From assembly GCF_030124375.1 (NCBI RefSeq), contig NZ_JASKLS010000001.1:664526-728525 (forward strand): a stretch of DNA of 64,000 bases. Direction: 5' to 3'. The translations under genes and the position numbers were made by a program. The DNA comes from Sinorhizobium sp. 6-70. Its GTDB lineage: Bacteria > Pseudomonadota > Alphaproteobacteria > Rhizobiales > Rhizobiaceae. Below, piece after piece: positions 24,150 to 33,209 of the stretch. Numbering within the stretch: position 1 is the stretch's first letter; the number at the start of each line of letters is the position of its first letter. The notes below the pieces were generated by a model that did not search any database, was not told the origin of the DNA, and was given only the letters and a program-made list of their open reading frames with translations.

Positions 24150-25823
24150 ATGAGCAAGCTCAACGGTAACAACAGCGGTGCCTCGGCACCGGGAAACGAC
24201 CCCGATGCGCTCGGCGTCAGCCGCCGCGACCTTCTTCTCAGCGGAACGATATTCGCGGCCGCATCCGTTGTTGCCGCCGGGGCGACTACGGGCACCGCAA
24301 AGGCGCAGCAGCAGCCTGCGCCCTCTGGCGCCAAGCCGCCGAACATCCTGGTCATCTTCGGCGATGACATAGGCATCCCGCAGATCAGCGCCTACACCAT
24401 GGGGCTGATGGGCTACCGCACGCCCAACATCGACCGCATCGCTGCCGAGGGCGCGATCTTCACCGATTCCTACGGCCAGCAGAGTTGCACGGCAGGGCGT
24501 GCTTCGTTCATCCTGGGGCAGGAACCGTTCCGGACAGGCCTGCTGACGATCGGCATGCCCGGCGATCCGCACGGCATCCAGGACTGGATGCCGACGATCG
24601 CCGACGTGGTGAAGACCAAGGGCTATGCGACTGGCCAGTTCGGGAAGAACCACCTGGGCGACCGCGACCAGCACCTGCCGACCAATCATGGCTTCGACGA
24701 ATTCTTCGGCAACCTCTACCACCTCAACGCAGAAGAGGAGCCGGAAGGCTATTTCTATCCGAAGGATCCCGACTTCAAGAGGAAATACGGCCCCCGTGGC
24801 GTTATCCATTCCTATGCGGACGGCAAGGTCGAGGATACTGGGGCGCTCAATACCAAGCGCATGGAGACGGTCGACGAGGAGTTCCTGGCGGCCGCCAAGG
24901 ACTTCATCGACCGTCAGGCCAAGGCGGACAAGCCGTTCTTTGTCTGGTTCAATTCGACGCGCATGCACGTCTTCACGCACCTGAAGCCGGACTCTTTAGG
25001 CAAGACCGGCAAGGGCATTCACGCCGACGGCATGGTCGAGCATGACGGCCATGTCGGACAACTGCTGCAGCAACTCGACGATTTGGGGATCGCCGATAAT
25101 ACGATCGTGCTCTACACCACGGACAACGGCGCCGAGATCGCGCTGTGGCCGGACGGCGCGATGACTGCGTTCCACGGCGAGAAGGGCACCACCTGGGAAG
25201 GCGGCATGCGCATTCCGATGATGGTCCGCTGGCCTGGCGTCGTCAAACCCGGAACCCAGATCAACGATCCCGTGACGCTGATGGACTGGATGCCGACATT
25301 GGCGACAGCAGTGGGCATCCCCGATCTCAAGGAGCAGATGAAACAGGGCTTCCAGTCCGGGACCAAGAATTTCAAGGTCCATCTGGATGGCTACGACCTC
25401 ACCCCACTCCTCAAAGGCGAAGCCAAGACACCGCCGCGCGACACGGTCTATTATTTCGACCAGGGCGGCAATCTCAACGCCATCCGCTGGAACGACTGGA
25501 AACTGAGTTTCGCCACCGCCAGCCACGGCAATATCGCCACGGCGACACGCGAGGTGCCAAGCTGGGCCCTGATCTCGAACCTGCGAATGGATCCCTATGA
25601 GAGGGGCATGGAAGAGGGTGGCGGAGCCACCGACTTCCTCGCCCGGAACATCTGGCTGCTGGTTCCCATCCAGGGAAAGATCAAGGAGTTCTTCGCTGAC
25701 TTCGACCAATACCCGTGGCAAGCGGGAAGCTCTCTCAACGCCAGCGGCATCAACTACGCGACCTTGCAGCAGCAGGCGGCGCTGAAGCGCCTCAACGAGC
25801 TGGAAAGCCTGATGCCGCGGTGA
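24150..25823 (+). CDS. Tat-exported arylsulfatase
   Basis: 557 residues, ATG after AGGGAGAAAGCC. The N-terminus has a twin-arginine signal ('GVSRRDLLLSGTIFAAASVV'). The sulfatase metal site starts with 'NILVIFGDDIG' (Asp72, Asp73). The formylglycine site is 'QSCTAGRASF' with Cys113, the CxAxR variant that I have seen in this branch of bacterial arylsulfatases in place of CxPxR. Other conserved parts are 'GQFGKNHLGD', 'TDNGAEIALWPDGAMTAFHG' and 'EGGMRIPMMVRWPG'. It cleaves sulfate esters in the periplasm. A formylglycine-generating enzyme is not in the window. Confidence 0.93.
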   Translation: MSKLNGNNSGASAPGNDPDALGVSRRDLLLSGTIFAAASVVAAGATTGTAKAQQQPAPSGAKPPNILVIFGDDIGIPQISAYTMGLMGYRTPNIDRIAAEGAIFTDSYGQQSCTAGRASFILGQEPFRTGLLTIGMPGDPHGIQDWMPTIADVVKTKGYATGQFGKNHLGDRDQHLPTNHGFDEFFGNLYHLNAEEEPEGYFYPKDPDFKRKYGPRGVIHSYADGKVEDTGALNTKRMETVDEEFLAAAKDFIDRQAKADKPFFVWFNSTRMHVFTHLKPDSLGKTGKGIHADGMVEHDGHVGQLLQQLDDLGIADNTIVLYTTDNGAEIALWPDGAMTAFHGEKGTTWEGGMRIPMMVRWPGVVKPGTQINDPVTLMDWMPTLATAVGIPDLKEQMKQGFQSGTKNFKVHLDGYDLTPLLKGEAKTPPRDTVYYFDQGGNLNAIRWNDWKLSFATASHGNIATATREVPSWALISNLRMDPYERGMEEGGGATDFLARNIWLLVPIQGKIKEFFADFDQYPWQAGSSLNASGINYATLQQQAALKRLNELESLMPR

Positions 25824-26000
25824 ACCGGATCTCCATCCCGCCGACGGCATCTGCCGGCGGCGGGAAGCATTGACGTTGCGTGAACCGCCATACCGGCTTT
25901 TCACCGGCCACTGTCTACCCTCGTCGTCAGGGCCGCATTTGCCCTCGGCCGAGTCGGCACCCCGTTTCCGCCCGACGACCGATCGGCTATATTTTCGCGC

Positions 26001-27536
26001 ATGATGGAGTCGCGGCGTGCCTTCGGCCAGTTTGTCCTCGATCCCGCCCGCGGCCGCCTGCTGCGGCATGGCGAATCCGTCGCTCTTGGCCAGCGGGGCC
26101 TCGCGCTTCTCGAAGCGCTGCTCGACGCCTCCGGCGGTATCGTCTCCAAGGCGGAGCTGATGGAGCGTGGCTGGCCCGGCACCATCGTGGAAGAAAGCAA
26201 TCTCACCGTGCAGATCGCCGCACTTCGCAAGGCGCTCGGCCCAGCGCCGGGCGGGCAGGAATGGATCGCGACCGTACCACGCGTCGGCTATCGCCTTGTC
26301 CAGCCGCCGACGAGATCCGCCGGCGCGGAGGCCCTCCTGCCGGCCCGCCCTGCCCTCGCGGTCCTGCCATTTACAAACCTCGGCGGCGATCCCGGCCAGG
26401 ACTATTTCGCCGACGGCGTCGTGGACGACATCATCACGGCGCTCAGCCGTTTCCGAAGCTTTGCGGTGATTTCCCGCAACTCCTTCTATGCCTACAAGGG
26501 CAGCGTCACCGATGTGCGCCAAGTGGCGAAAGACCTCGGCGTCGGCTACGTGCTCGAAGGCAGCATAAGGCGCTCGAGCAACCGGCTGAGGATCGCGGCG
26601 CAGTTCGTCGATGGCGGCAGCGGCGCGCATCTCTGGGCTGAGACGTTCGACGGCGAGCTCGACGATGTCTTCGAGTTCCAGGACCGGATCACCGAAAGCG
26701 TCGCGACGCTGATCGAGCCGCATATCCAGACGGCCGAGATCGAGCGTTCGCGGCGCGAGCGCCCGGGCAGCGTCGCCGCCTACGACATCTACCTGCAGGC
26801 GCTGGCAAAGATCTCCACCGAAACGGAGAAGGACAATGCCGAGGCCTATGCGCTGCTCAGGAAAGGCCTCGAACAGGATCCCGACAATGCGCTTCTGCTT
26901 GCCCATGCCGCCTGGGCGCTCGAACACCGGCACACCATGGGCTGGCCGCCGCTCGGCCCCGACGATGTAGCCGAATGCTCGGCACTCGCGCGCCGCGGCC
27001 TCGAACAGGCGGCCGGCGACGCCATGGTGATGGCGCATTGCGGCGTCGCCCTGCTCCAGACCGCGAGGGACTACGACTGGGGCGTGGCAGTGCTGCAATC
27101 GGCGGCCGAGGCCAACCCCAACAACCTGATGGTCGTGGTTCGGGCGGGCATCGGCCATCTTCACTGCGGCAGCCTCGATCAGGCGCTTGCCCATTTCCAG
27201 CGGGCGAACCGGTTGACCCCGGGTGATCGCGGCGCGCATTTCTCGCTTTGCGGCATCGCCTATGTCGAGATGATGCGCCGCAACTATCCCGAAGCGCTTG
27301 CCTGGGCCGCCCGTGCGCACGCCGGTAACCCGAATTTCGACCCGACCCTCTGGGCGCTGATCGCGGCCAACGCCCATCTCGGCCGCATGGAAGCGGCACA
27401 TCGCTATCTCGACGAGCTGAGGAAGATCGCCCCCGGCATCACCATCGCCCGAATCCGCGCCGGCCAACCCGCCAAGGACGCCAGAATTACCCCAGTCTTC
27501 GAAGGCCTGAGCATAGCCGGCCTCGAGGAAGGCTGA
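26001..27536 (+). CDS. Winged-helix, TolB-like and TPR regulator, paralogue 2
   Basis: 511 residues. An OmpR-type winged helix occupies residues about 5-100 ('LGQRGLALLEALLDASGGIV', 'NLTVQIAALRKALG', 'VPRVGYRLV'). The TolB-like segment follows ('LAVLPFTNLGGDPGQDYFAD', 'YVLEGSIRRSSNRLRIAAQF'), then TPR-like helices to the end ('DPDNALLLAHAAWALEHR', 'NPNFDPTLWALIAANAHLG'). Same layout as the protein at 19746-21341, so the two are paralogues about 4.7 kb apart on opposite strands. No enzyme domain is visible. Two adjacent ATGs, the first at 26001. Probably a transcription regulator. Confidence 0.88.
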   Translation: MMESRRAFGQFVLDPARGRLLRHGESVALGQRGLALLEALLDASGGIVSKAELMERGWPGTIVEESNLTVQIAALRKALGPAPGGQEWIATVPRVGYRLVQPPTRSAGAEALLPARPALAVLPFTNLGGDPGQDYFADGVVDDIITALSRFRSFAVISRNSFYAYKGSVTDVRQVAKDLGVGYVLEGSIRRSSNRLRIAAQFVDGGSGAHLWAETFDGELDDVFEFQDRITESVATLIEPHIQTAEIERSRRERPGSVAAYDIYLQALAKISTETEKDNAEAYALLRKGLEQDPDNALLLAHAAWALEHRHTMGWPPLGPDDVAECSALARRGLEQAAGDAMVMAHCGVALLQTARDYDWGVAVLQSAAEANPNNLMVVVRAGIGHLHCGSLDQALAHFQRANRLTPGDRGAHFSLCGIAYVEMMRRNYPEALAWAARAHAGNPNFDPTLWALIAANAHLGRMEAAHRYLDELRKIAPGITIARIRAGQPAKDARITPVFEGLSIAGLEEG

Positions 27537-27658
27537 CGCGGCAGGTTCGTTGCGTTTCGCAACTTTTCGCAACTTTTTGGCGGCGGCCACAGGACCGGAA
27601 GCACTCGGCTGGCCGAAAATCTCCTCACAACCCCGACCGGCGCATGAGGAGAGCGAAA

Positions 27659-27865
27659 ATGATCTCGACCTTGACGATCCTTTCCCTCGACCAGGGCAAC
27701 ATCTATTCGCCGCCGCCCGACCGGGACGATGAGACCACGGAGATTGAAGGTCCGCTGAATACGCCGGCGGCGGAACCGCTGCGTGTCTCCTTGAGAAACA
27801 GGATCACAACGCAATTTCAAATTCTTGCGGCGGCTTTCTCACACCTTGGAAGACGTAGCGCGTAG
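27659..27865 (+). CDS. Possible small protein, unknown
   Basis: 68 residues from the ATG at 27659, which follows GAGGAGAGCGAAA, a good ribosome site. The middle is acidic ('PPPDRDDETTEIEG') and the C-terminus basic and hydrophobic ('LRNRITTQFQILAAAFSHLG'). I recognise no family. Its ribosome site and amino-acid variety make it more credible than other short frames here. The rest of 27537-28004 shows only a short repeated CGCAACTTTT near 27558. Confidence 0.4.
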   Translation: MISTLTILSLDQGNIYSPPPDRDDETTEIEGPLNTPAAEPLRVSLRNRITTQFQILAAAFSHLGRRSA

Positions 27866-28004
27866 CAGGCGCAGCGCCGCTCGAGACTTTCATCATGGTC
27901 CACCGAGCGGCGGCTTTCGAGTGTTTTCCCGCCGTTCATCCCAGTGCCCATCCGGGCGGCAGCGTTGCAGCGCACGCATAGTGTGCCTACAGCACCTCCA
28001 CCAC

Positions 28005-29174
28005 CTAAGACGCATCGGTGGAGAACTTATGTATCGTTGTCGACTTCAGCGTCTCGCCCGGTTTCAGCACCGTCGTAGGAAAGGACGACTTGTTCGGCGA
28101 ATCCGGGAAGTGCTGCGTCTCGAGGCAGAAGCCGTCGGTCTGGCGGTATTGCTGACCGGTCGGGCCAACAAGCGTCGAATCGAGGAAGTTGCCGCTGTAG
28201 AACTGGACGCCAGGCTCAGTGGTCGAGAGCTCCATGATCCGGCCAGAGCGCGGCTCGTAGACACGCGCGGCCAGCGAAAGCCCAGCACTCGATCGGTTCA
28301 GCACGTAGTTGTGATCGTATCCGCGGCCATAGACCATCTGCGGGTCTTTCGAGCGGATACGTGCGCCGATTGGCATTCCTTGGCGGAAGTCGAACGGCGT
28401 GCCGGTCACGGAGGCGAGCTCTCCGGTCGGGATCAAGGTCGCATCGACCGGCGTGTAGCGATCGGCGTTGATCGTAAGGATGTGATCGCCAATCCCACCC
28501 GCGCCGTCGCCGGCGAGATTGAAGTAGGAGTGACTCGTGAGATTGACTGCGGTCGGTTTGTCCGTCGTCGCCTCGTAGTCGATGCGCAGTTCATTGTCGT
28601 TGGTGAGGGTATAGACGACCTGGACCGTGAGCGTGCCGGGATAGCCTTCCTCGCCATCCTTGCTCGTGTAGCTGAGCCGCGCTGCGGCCCCGCTCACGTT
28701 GGTCAGCGGCTCGACCGCCCAAACGGCCTTGTCGAAGCCTTTGTTGCCGCCATGCAGGCTATTCGGCCCGTTATTGGCGGCGAGCTGGTACTGGGTGCCA
28801 TCGAGCGTGAACTTCGCGCCGCCGATGCGATTGCCGTAGCGCCCGATCAAGGCGCCGAAATAGGGGTTCTTGGATTCATAGTCGGCGAGTTCCTTGAAGC
28901 CGAGCACGATGTTGTCGAGCTTGCTCCAGCGGTCGGGCACGTTGATTGCCGTGATGATGCCGCCATAGGCGATGAACTTGACGGACGCACCCTTGTCGTT
29001 GGTAAGCGTGTAGAGATCGACGGCTTTGCCGTCCTGCGTTTTTCCGAATGGCGTCTTGTCCACAGAGCCGGCTCCGGCGCTTGTTCCCGTCAGCAGCACC
29101 GACACTCCGAGCACGGCCGCGCTGAGCACTGATCTATGCCACGTACGCGACATGTTGGGATCGACATATGTCAT
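28005..29174 (-). CDS. Secreted aldose 1-epimerase (galactose mutarotase)
   Basis: 389 residues from the ATG at 29172-29174 after GGGAGGAAACC. An N-terminal signal sequence ('SVLSAAVLGVSVLLTGTSAG') sends it to the periplasm. The epimerase fold has 'YGGIITAINVPDR', 'IGRYGNRIGGAKF', catalytic histidines in 'PNSLHGGNKGFDKAVW' and 'NLTSHSYFNLAG', and the glutamate in 'TDGFCLETQHFPDSPNK'. It equilibrates alpha and beta anomers of aldoses, helping sugar uptake. It is alone; no sugar transporter genes are nearby. Confidence 0.93.
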   Translation of the reverse strand: MTYVDPNMSRTWHRSVLSAAVLGVSVLLTGTSAGAGSVDKTPFGKTQDGKAVDLYTLTNDKGASVKFIAYGGIITAINVPDRWSKLDNIVLGFKELADYESKNPYFGALIGRYGNRIGGAKFTLDGTQYQLAANNGPNSLHGGNKGFDKAVWAVEPLTNVSGAAARLSYTSKDGEEGYPGTLTVQVVYTLTNDNELRIDYEATTDKPTAVNLTSHSYFNLAGDGAGGIGDHILTINADRYTPVDATLIPTGELASVTGTPFDFRQGMPIGARIRSKDPQMVYGRGYDHNYVLNRSSAGLSLAARVYEPRSGRIMELSTTEPGVQFYSGNFLDSTLVGPTGQQYRQTDGFCLETQHFPDSPNKSSFPTTVLKPGETLKSTTIHKFSTDAS

Positions 29175-29330
29175 GGTTTCCTCCCTCGATCCGCGCAAAA
29201 AACCAATTCTAAACTCATCGGGCTATCAAGGTAAGCGCGTCTTGGTAGAGGCTGTACAACAGACCGGTGCTTGAAAAGCGCGTGCAGCAAGCGCCCTTTC
29301 GCTCAACCGCCCTGCTGCTATCATCCGCGC

Positions 29331-30122
29331 ATGACGAAAGAAACTGATGCCACGCCGCTTACCGGCGGCGAGAGAACCGCTGTCAGCCGACGAGGTGAAG
29401 TCGTCATCCGGGAGACCGGCCCCTGGGCCTGTTCCGTCCATTCTCTGCTGCGCCATCTGGAGGATGCCGGCTTCGCGGGCGCGCCCCGCGTCGTCGGAGA
29501 CGGTTTTGACGAAAAAGGCCGTGAAGTCCTCACCTATGTCGAAGGCGATGTCATCAGCCCGGCCCCGTGGTCGGACGAGGCCATCCACGCGTTGGGCGAA
29601 CTCGTGCGTCGGCTGCACGACGCGACCGCATCCTTCCGGCCCCCGGCTGATGCCCTCTGGCGCCCCTGGTTTGGCCGGATGGTCGGCACGCCGGACATCA
29701 TCGGGCACTGCGATGCGGCGCCCTGGAACGTGGTTTCGCGGGACCGGAAACCGGTCGCGCTGATCGACTGGGAGGCGGCGGGGCCTGTCGACCGGCTGAC
29801 CGAGATCGCCATGGCGGCCTGGAACAACGCGCAGCTCTACGATGACGACGTCGCCGAGATGAACGCCCTGCCCGACGCCGGGCATCGCATGCAGCAAGTG
29901 CGCCTCTTTGCCGACGGCTACGGGCTACCGGCCGACGCGCGGCATCGGCTCGGCTACAGGATCATCGAACTTGCGGCCGAGAGCGCTGCCAACGAGGTCG
30001 TCGAGCAGCAGATCACGCTGGGGACCGAAATCGCTCCGCGCGTCTGGGGCATCGCCTGGCAGACCCGCAGCGTCGCCTGGCTGATCCGCAACCGTGATGC
30101 CCTGGAGAAGGCGTTGCAGTGA
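29331..30122 (+). CDS. Aminoglycoside phosphotransferase-like (APH) family protein
   Basis: 263 residues from the ATG at 29331. The kinase-like fold has the Brenner-type motif 'IIGHCDAAPWNVV' (HxDxxxxN) and the metal-binding 'VALIDWEAAGP' (DFG-like). The N-terminal lobe begins 'VVIRETGPWACSVHSLLRHL'. Members phosphorylate small molecules such as aminoglycosides, choline or sugars; this one has no special marker. It converges with the kinase gene at 30338, with a repeat-derived hairpin between. Confidence 0.85.
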   Translation: MTKETDATPLTGGERTAVSRRGEVVIRETGPWACSVHSLLRHLEDAGFAGAPRVVGDGFDEKGREVLTYVEGDVISPAPWSDEAIHALGELVRRLHDATASFRPPADALWRPWFGRMVGTPDIIGHCDAAPWNVVSRDRKPVALIDWEAAGPVDRLTEIAMAAWNNAQLYDDDVAEMNALPDAGHRMQQVRLFADGYGLPADARHRLGYRIIELAAESAANEVVEQQITLGTEIAPRVWGIAWQTRSVAWLIRNRDALEKALQ

Positions 30123-30277
30123 CGCCGTCAAGGTAGTCACACGATCGGGTTGAAGGCTCGACGTCGCCCGCATTACATCCGGTCGTCACGACTTCCAGGC
30201 ACAAAACACTCAAACAGTGCCACTCTTCCGGGAGAAGCCACCCGCGACGGCTCGAGCGCCGGCGCCTGTGCGACGAC

Positions 30278-30320
30278 TGCATGTTTCCTTAAATCGCAGG
30301 CGATTTAAGGAAACATGCAG
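30278..30320. repeat. RIME element, second palindrome only
   Basis: CTGCATGTTTCCTTAAATCG, CAGG, CGATTTAAGGAAACATGCAG form a near-perfect 20-base inverted repeat. This is the second half of the RIME element. It sits between two convergent genes and could serve as a bidirectional transcription end. Confidence 0.75.
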
Positions 30321-30337
30321 TCATTCAAGCGGGCACA

Positions 30338-31600
30338 TCAGTTCGTCTTGTGGGCGGCCCGATTAAGTGGAAGCGTCACGACAAAGCACGCGCCGCCGGT
30401 CGATGGGGCTTCGTAGCGGACCGCGCCGCCGTGGCGGTCGGCGATCTGGCGCACCAGCGCCAGCCCCAGGCCCCAGCCGCCCGCGGCCTCGCCGCGCCCT
30501 GAGGGCCGGTAGAACGGCTCGAAAACGCGCGTTCTCTCGCTGTCCGGTATGCCCGGGCCGTGGTCGCGGACGCTGAGTTCCACCTCGCTGCCCAACTGCG
30601 CGACGGTGGCTGTGACTGGCGGGCCCCCGTGGCGCAGCGCGTTCTGCATGAGATTACGCACGAGCCTGCCGAGCAGGCGCGCATCGCCCGTGACGGTCGC
30701 GGCCGTACCGGAGACCTCGACGCCATTGCGCGCCCCTTCTTCCGAGACGAGGGCCAGTAGGTCGACGGGCTCGGGCCCATCGAGCCGCTCGACGTGGTCG
30801 AGCCTGCTTGCCAGCAGGATCTCCTCGACAAGCGTGTCCAGCTCGGCGAGATTGCGGACGATCTCCTCCTTGCGGTTTTCGCCCGGCGCCTGCTCATAGA
30901 GGTCGATCGCGATCCGCAGGCGTGCAAGCGGCGAGCGCAATTCGTGACTGGCATTGGCGAGCAGGGAGCGGTGTGATTTGATTAATCGCTCGACATGATC
31001 GGCGGCCTTGTTGAAGCTCTTCGCCACTGCCGCCACTTCGTCGCTGCCGTCCGCCGGCACGCGCGCCACGAATTCGCCCCTTCCCCAGGCATCCACGCCC
31101 ACCCGTAACCGCTCCAGCCGTCGCGTCAGGTGGCGCACGACTGGATAGGCGGCGAGCCCGATGACTCCAGCGATCAACGCCAGATAGGCGAGCGGATTAC
31201 GGCCGGCCGGCCGGATGGGCCGCTCCATGCGGGCGGCCACTGCGCGGCCGTCGGGCAACTCGGCCACCGTGCTGTGAAAATTACCGCTACCGCGGCGCCA
31301 AGGCCCCTCGGAAAGCTCGCGCGGCAGCGGCTGGCCGGCGCTCGCGATCAGCCCGCCGCGCGGATCGTAGACCGCTATGTCGGCGTCGAAGGCCCGTGAA
31401 AAACGCTCCAGCGTCGCCTCGAGCGATCGCTGGTCCATGTCGGGCGGAATGAGCGCGGCGACGAACCGCGCGCGTTGGCTTTGCCAACTCAACTCCTCCT
31501 CTCCCTGCCCCAGCCACACGAAGGCCGCGCTGGCGACGGCGACCGCCGCAAGACTCGCCAGCAGCGTCAGGTAGATTTTCAGGAAGAGCCGGCTGCGCAT
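30338..31600 (-). CDS. Sensor histidine kinase, CpxA/EnvZ type
   Basis: 420 residues from the ATG at 31598-31600. Two membrane helices (residues about 10-30 and 138-157) enclose a periplasmic loop of about 105 residues. A HAMP linker follows to about residue 205. The phospho-accepting His219 is in 'LLANASHELRSPLARL', the N box in 'RNLMQNALRHGG', and G boxes in 'DHGPGIPDSE' and 'GGWGLGLALVRQI'. It is the third gene of an operon with the response regulator and the Spy/CpxP-like protein, and is separated from the regulator by tandem repeats. It likely senses envelope stress. Confidence 0.92.
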   Translation of the reverse strand: MRSRLFLKIYLTLLASLAAVAVASAAFVWLGQGEEELSWQSQRARFVAALIPPDMDQRSLEATLERFSRAFDADIAVYDPRGGLIASAGQPLPRELSEGPWRRGSGNFHSTVAELPDGRAVAARMERPIRPAGRNPLAYLALIAGVIGLAAYPVVRHLTRRLERLRVGVDAWGRGEFVARVPADGSDEVAAVAKSFNKAADHVERLIKSHRSLLANASHELRSPLARLRIAIDLYEQAPGENRKEEIVRNLAELDTLVEEILLASRLDHVERLDGPEPVDLLALVSEEGARNGVEVSGTAATVTGDARLLGRLVRNLMQNALRHGGPPVTATVAQLGSEVELSVRDHGPGIPDSERTRVFEPFYRPSGRGEAAGGWGLGLALVRQIADRHGGAVRYEAPSTGGACFVVTLPLNRAAHKTN

Positions 31601-31623
31601 TTCTCTAGTCTCTGGTTTGAATG

Positions 31624-31839
31624 CATGTCGTTGTCCCAAAACCGCTGCACACTTTTGGGCGACATGCTTTGTTTGAATCCATGTCGTTGTCCCAAAACCG
31701 CTGCACACTTTTGGGCGACATGCATCTTGGTTTCACGCATGTCGTTGTCCCAAAACCGCTGCACACTTTTGGGCGACATGCTTCTTGGTTTCACGCATGT
31801 CGTTGTCCCAAAACCGCTGCACACGTTTGGGCGACATGC
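31624..31839. repeat. Four tandem palindromic units in the regulator-kinase gap
   Basis: Units of about 44 bases start at 31624, 31680, 31738 and 31796 (period 56-58). Each runs from CATGTCGTTGTCCCAAAACC to CACTTTTGGGCGACATGC, with outer arms (CATGTCG/CGACATG) and inner arms (CCCAAAA/TTTTGGG) pairing. The last unit has one change (CACGTTTGG). Four stable hairpins would form in the mRNA between regulator and kinase, probably setting their protein ratio or mRNA stability. Confidence 0.9.
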
Positions 31840-31840
31840 T

Positions 31841-32539
31841 TTATCTCTCGTCGTCCTGGAAGCGGGCGAAGACATAGCCGGCACCGCGCACGGTGATGAT
31901 ACGCTTCGGATGCTTGGGATCACTCTCGATCGCCGCCCTGATGCGGGAGATATGGACGTCGATGGAGCGGTCGAAGGCCTCCAACTCCTCGCCCTTGACC
32001 GTATCCATCAACTGCTCGCGCGTAAGCGTGCGGCCGGCATTTTCCGCAAGTACCACAAGCAGGTCGAACTGGTAGCTGGTCAGCGCACATGCGCGCCCGT
32101 CGATCCTGACGGAGCGGGATCCCGGATCAATCTCCAGCCGACCGAAGCGCAAGATCCGCGAAACCGCCGTGCTGCCGTTGCGGCGGCGAAGGATCGCCTT
32201 CAGCCGCGCCAGCAATTCGCGCGGATTGAAGGGCTTGGGCAGATAATCGTCGGCCCCGAGTTCCAGCCCGACGATGCGGTCTGTCTCTTCGCCCTTGGCC
32301 GTGAGCATCAGGATCGGCACGTCTGACACCGCACGCATGCGTCGGCAGGTCTCGAAGCCGTCAAGGTCCGGCAGCATGACATCGAGGATCACGGCGTCCG
32401 GCGCACGGCGCCCGAGGTCGGCGAGACCCGCCGTGGCCGTCGCGGCGGTGTGGACCGTGTAGCCATTCCCGGAGAGATAGTCGGCAAGCATGGCGGACAG
32501 GCGCGTGTCGTCGTCAACGATCAAGACCCTTTCCGCCAT
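31841..32539 (-). CDS. OmpR/CpxR-type response regulator
   Basis: 232 residues, ATG after AAGGAGCGCAAGAA. Receiver domain residues 1-120 with acidic pocket 'LIVDDDTRLS', phospho-accepting Asp53 in 'VILDVMLPDLDGFE', and Lys102 in 'LPKPFNPREL'. The C-terminal winged helix ends 'TVRGAGYVFARFQ'. It controls transcription by binding DNA as a phosphorylated dimer. It lies between the Spy/CpxP-like gene (38 bases upstream) and the kinase gene. The TAA stop is one base from the last tandem repeat. Confidence 0.93.
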   Translation of the reverse strand: MAERVLIVDDDTRLSAMLADYLSGNGYTVHTAATATAGLADLGRRAPDAVILDVMLPDLDGFETCRRMRAVSDVPILMLTAKGEETDRIVGLELGADDYLPKPFNPRELLARLKAILRRRNGSTAVSRILRFGRLEIDPGSRSVRIDGRACALTSYQFDLLVVLAENAGRTLTREQLMDTVKGEELEAFDRSIDVHISRIRAAIESDPKHPKRIITVRGAGYVFARFQDDER

Positions 32540-32576
32540 TTCTTGCGCTCCTTTCAGCCGCCTAACCGACTCAGTC

Positions 32577-33128
32577 TTACCACCGCCCGTGGCCTCTGCG
32601 CTCCTTCAAATGCTTGACGAGCTTGGCGCGCTGCTCCGGCGTCAGCACTTCGGCAGCGTCGAGGAGCGCAGTCGTCATTTTGCGCGAGGCCTCGTCTATG
32701 GTCGCGATGCGCTCGCTGCGCAGCTTCTCGGCCGCGGCGCGATCCAGGGTCGGCGCGCCGAGGAGTTCGATAACTTCCTCACGCGTCTCGCGGAAGTCCC
32801 GGAAAGTCGGCCTGATCTCGCCGCGCGCCTTGTCGATAATGTCCCAAAGCTTGTCTTCCTGCTCGGGCGTCGTATCGAGTTCATCAAACATGGAGTCGAT
32901 CCGGTGTTCCATAAAGCCGCCACCTCCCATATGCGCGTGCATCATGTGACCGCCCATGCCGAACCGGCCCATGCCGAAGCCGAAATCGTCGCTGCGCGCG
33001 GCGGCAAAACCGACCGCGCCGACAACAGCGACGGTTGCGAGGCCACCGATCGCGGCGCGCCGCCCCCATCCTTTCGAAGCGGGTTCGCCAGCGGTCGGGC
33101 TCACCAAGTTCTTGTCCTCGTTTTCCAT
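32577..33128 (-). CDS. Spy/CpxP-like periplasmic stress protein
   Basis: 183 residues from the ATG at 33126-33128 after GAAAGGAGACTGACT. A single membrane segment ('AAIGGLATVAVVGAVGFAAA') near the N-terminus is preceded by a basic stretch with twin arginine ('GWGRRAAIGG'), so the protein is membrane-anchored or exported. A Gly/Met/His-rich segment ('GMGRFGMGGHMMHAHMGGGG') may bind metals. The helical C-terminal part carries the LTxxQ hallmark ('LTPEQRAKLVKHLKERRGHG'). In the Cpx system such a protein inhibits the sensor kinase and chaperones misfolded proteins. First gene of the three-gene operon. Confidence 0.88.
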   Translation of the reverse strand: MENEDKNLVSPTAGEPASKGWGRRAAIGGLATVAVVGAVGFAAARSDDFGFGMGRFGMGGHMMHAHMGGGGFMEHRIDSMFDELDTTPEQEDKLWDIIDKARGEIRPTFRDFRETREEVIELLGAPTLDRAAAEKLRSERIATIDEASRKMTTALLDAAEVLTPEQRAKLVKHLKERRGHGRW

Positions 33129-33209
33129 AGTCAGTCTCCTTTCACTCCGCAGCACCTGCTGCAATGGAGCAAAGCTAACCGGGCAACGTTTCGAGCGTTC
33201 TCGGCGGAT

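Noticed and set aside
24996..27590. An 864-codon frame on the minus strand across the sulfatase end and the second winged-helix regulator
   Set aside because: It overlaps two clear genes, has shadow composition (Arg, Gly, Ala, Asp) and no domain. High GC content leaves long antisense frames open.
31624..31839. A CRISPR array, because of four regular repeats
   Set aside because: The units are palindromic and 44 bases long with spacers of only 12-14 bases that are themselves similar; no cas genes are present.
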